Below are positions 5,804 through 7,271 of a stretch of 7,271 nucleotides of DNA, piece by piece. Each line of letters opens with the position of its first letter. Position 1 is the first letter of the stretch. A program made the position numbers and the translations under genes. This DNA comes from Bacteroidota bacterium (GTDB lineage Bacteria; Bacteroidota; Ignavibacteria; Tepidaquicellales; Tepidaquicellaceae): positions 4,933 through 12,203 of the forward strand of contig DOWN01000279.1 of NCBI GenBank assembly GCA_003519545.1. Direction: 5' to 3'. The notes beneath the pieces are model-generated. The model did no database searches. It had not been told where the DNA came from and worked only from the letters and a program-made list of their open reading frames with translations.

Positions 5804-6946
5804 ATGTCTAAAAATCCTAATGACCAAATTCCTGATAAAGAACCTGAAATTTCGGTTGTCAATTCTCAGATTATTGAAACAAACGATGTAGTAGATTCAG
5901 GTTTAACAAAAGATCAGATTGAAAGCAGATCAAAAGTAGGAGAGTCTTACTGGTCTTTCGTTAAGCACCAGTTCTCCAAGAATAAACTTGCGATGATTTC
6001 TCTCAATATCGTAATGGTTTTTATTTATCTTGCAATATTTGCTGACTTCCTCGCTTATAATAAACCACTCTATGTTAAATACGAAGGCAGTTCTTATTTT
6101 CCTGTTATCAATGATTATCTTCAGGGAGTTGGGATTAATGCATGGCCCGATCACCTGAAATTTGTAAATTGGAAATCACTCGATGATAAAAATCAACTTG
6201 AATATGTAATTTGGCCCGCTGTTCCTTATGCTGCAAACGAAACAGACCTTTCCTCAACACTCACAAAACCAGGAGGTGATCATTATCTCGGCACAGATGC
6301 CACAGGTCGTGATTTGCTCGCCGGATTAATTCACGGCTCTCGTATTTCACTCTCAGTGGGCTTTATCGCAGCCGGTATAGCACTCATCATCGGAATTATT
6401 CTCGGTTCTCTCGCAGGATTTTATGGAGGTACGGTTGATATACTCATAATGCGGCTTGTTGAAATATTTATGACGTTGCCCACATTTTTCCTTATAATCA
6501 CTATCGTTGCTATTTACGGATCAAGTATATGGTTTGTCATGGCGGCAATCGGTATCACAAGTTGGACAGGTGATGCAAAGCTTGTTCGAGGTGAAGTTCT
6601 CAAAGTAAAAAATCTGGAATATGTTACTGCCGCTAACTCAATGGGTTTTTCAAATTTAAGAATTATATTCAGACACGTATTGCCAAACGCCATATCTCCG
6701 GTGCTTGTCTCGGGTGCATTCGCAATCGCAGGTGCTATTCTTGCAGAAGCAGCATTAAGTTTCCTTGGTTTCGGTGTAAAAGCAACAACTGTAACATGGG
6801 GTTCATTAATAAACGAAGCTCGTCAGGCATCAAATGCATGGTGGCTTGCAATTTTTCCGGGACTGATGATTTTCTTAAGTGTCGTTTCTTATAATCTTAT
6901 CGGTGAAGGTCTCCGCGACGCCCTCGACCCAAGATTAAGAGATTAA
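5804..6946 (+). CDS. dppC: ABC transporter permease, DppC/OppC type, with enlarged periplasmic loop
   Basis: A 380-residue partner of the upstream permease. Residues 1-46 are an acidic, polar N-terminal tail. The OppC N-terminal region follows (SYWSFVKHQFSKNKLAMISL, 48-67) with the first helix about 62-84. A periplasmic loop (about 85-160) is much larger than in E. coli DppC (300 residues) and contains NKPLYVKYEGSSYFP (86-100) and YVIWPAVPYAAN. The core starts at LGTDATGRD (162-170) and has helices near 182-206, 214-238, 241-256, 297-322 and 345-368. The EAA loop is at 272-300 (EYVTAANSMGF, then FRHVLPNAISP), and LSFLGFGV and the terminal EGLRDALDPRLRD complete the family pattern. The loop resembles YejE permeases, so Dpp is a family label rather than a proven substrate. 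The EAA loop implies a partner ATPase, but none is encoded next. Start at 5804 is 9 nt after the preceding stop, without a Shine-Dalgarno motif. Confidence 0.94.
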   Translation: MSKNPNDQIPDKEPEISVVNSQIIETNDVVDSGLTKDQIESRSKVGESYWSFVKHQFSKNKLAMISLNIVMVFIYLAIFADFLAYNKPLYVKYEGSSYFPVINDYLQGVGINAWPDHLKFVNWKSLDDKNQLEYVIWPAVPYAANETDLSSTLTKPGGDHYLGTDATGRDLLAGLIHGSRISLSVGFIAAGIALIIGIILGSLAGFYGGTVDILIMRLVEIFMTLPTFFLIITIVAIYGSSIWFVMAAIGITSWTGDAKLVRGEVLKVKNLEYVTAANSMGFSNLRIIFRHVLPNAISPVLVSGAFAIAGAILAEAALSFLGFGVKATTVTWGSLINEARQASNAWWLAIFPGLMIFLSVVSYNLIGEGLRDALDPRLRD

Positions 6947-7082
6947 GATGAAGAAACTAGAGCAGTTCAGATATTTAAACTTTATTAAGAGGAATTTAAA
7001 TTTATTTCAAATTAGGAGGAATCTATTGCCGAAAAATTTCCGCTATTAAAACTTTAAACAATTTTTATTCATTAAGAATCCC

Positions 7083-7271
7083 GTGAAAAAGAAAATTATA
7101 ATTTCAATTCTCATTTTATTGAGTATTGTTAATTTTTATAATTTATTAGGACTATTAAATATTTTTTTTATTATTGATAATAAGTATTTTGAGTATATCG
7201 TAATTTCAATAAATGAAATGAATTTTGTTTTTTCCTTAATTATCCTTTCCACGACTTCATTACTTTCAAAT
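7083..7271 (+). CDS. Hypothetical membrane protein, 3'-truncated, GTG start
   Basis: From GTG at 7083 the frame stays open for 63 codons to the window edge. The predicted N-terminus is VKKKIIISILILLSIVNFYN: a lysine cluster followed by a long hydrophobic stretch (about residues 5-31) that could be a signal anchor or first membrane helix. A polar stretch follows (DNKYFEYIVISINEMN, 32-47), then the start of a second hydrophobic stretch (48-62). This pattern of positive N-terminus, helix, short loop, helix favours a real small membrane protein. I do not recognise a family. GTG is chosen because the frame is closed upstream by TAA at 7047-7049 and no ATG lies between. There is no Shine-Dalgarno motif, as for the other genes here. 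Its very high A+T content gives some risk that the frame is open by chance. It lies 136 nt after the dppC-type gene, and any link to the transporter is unproven. Confidence 0.5.
   Translation, partial: MKKKIIISILILLSIVNFYNLLGLLNIFFIIDNKYFEYIVISINEMNFVFSLIILSTTSLLSN

Noticed and set aside
7014..7055. Gene starting at ATT or TTG just after the AGGAGG
   Set aside because: The frames from 7025 and 7026 close after about 10 and 7 codons, and other genes in the window do not use Shine-Dalgarno motifs.

Overview
The window is AT-rich DNA with every recognisable gene on the + strand. It fits the Bacteroidota/Chlorobiota/Ignavibacteria group. The grounds are AT-rich codon use, no Shine-Dalgarno motif in front of any gene start, an hpf-hprK pair, and intergenic DNA filled with short repeat families. 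The placement rests on overall character only; no marker gene is present. I see no phage, CRISPR, transposase, tRNA or rRNA.

Layout. Bases 1-1026 hold the 3' part of an HI0933/BaiN-like FAD flavoprotein whose dinucleotide-binding N-terminus lies off the left edge. Bases 1027-1514 are non-coding and hold a mosaic of at least three repeat families, followed by a good sigma70-like promoter. Bases 1515-2893 encode a short-form ribosome hibernation factor (hpf) and HPr kinase/phosphorylase (hprK), 14 nt apart. A 72-nt gap with an AT-rich hairpin leads to bases 2966-6946, which encode three parts of a peptide-type ABC importer: a family-5 solute-binding protein, a DppB-type permease and a DppC-type permease, with gaps of 12 and 9 nt. 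After a 136-nt gap, an AT-rich membrane-protein ORF with a GTG start begins at 7083 and runs off the right edge.

How the genes work together. Hpf and HprK are both tied to nutrient and energy state: ribosome dormancy, and phosphorylation of an HPr-like protein on serine. The three transporter genes should form a periplasmic capture protein plus a heterodimeric membrane channel for oligopeptides or similar substrates. The ATPase genes (dppD/dppF type) needed to power it are not here, so they must be encoded elsewhere or beyond the window.

Most of the window is ordinary housekeeping and transport. The points that deserve a second look are the nested intergenic repeats with what looks like an empty and a filled version of the same composite, the binding protein whose lipobox has Gly where Cys is expected, the YejE-like periplasmic loop of the DppC-type permease, and the unexplained gap after that gene. 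I do not see convincing evidence for a wholly new system.
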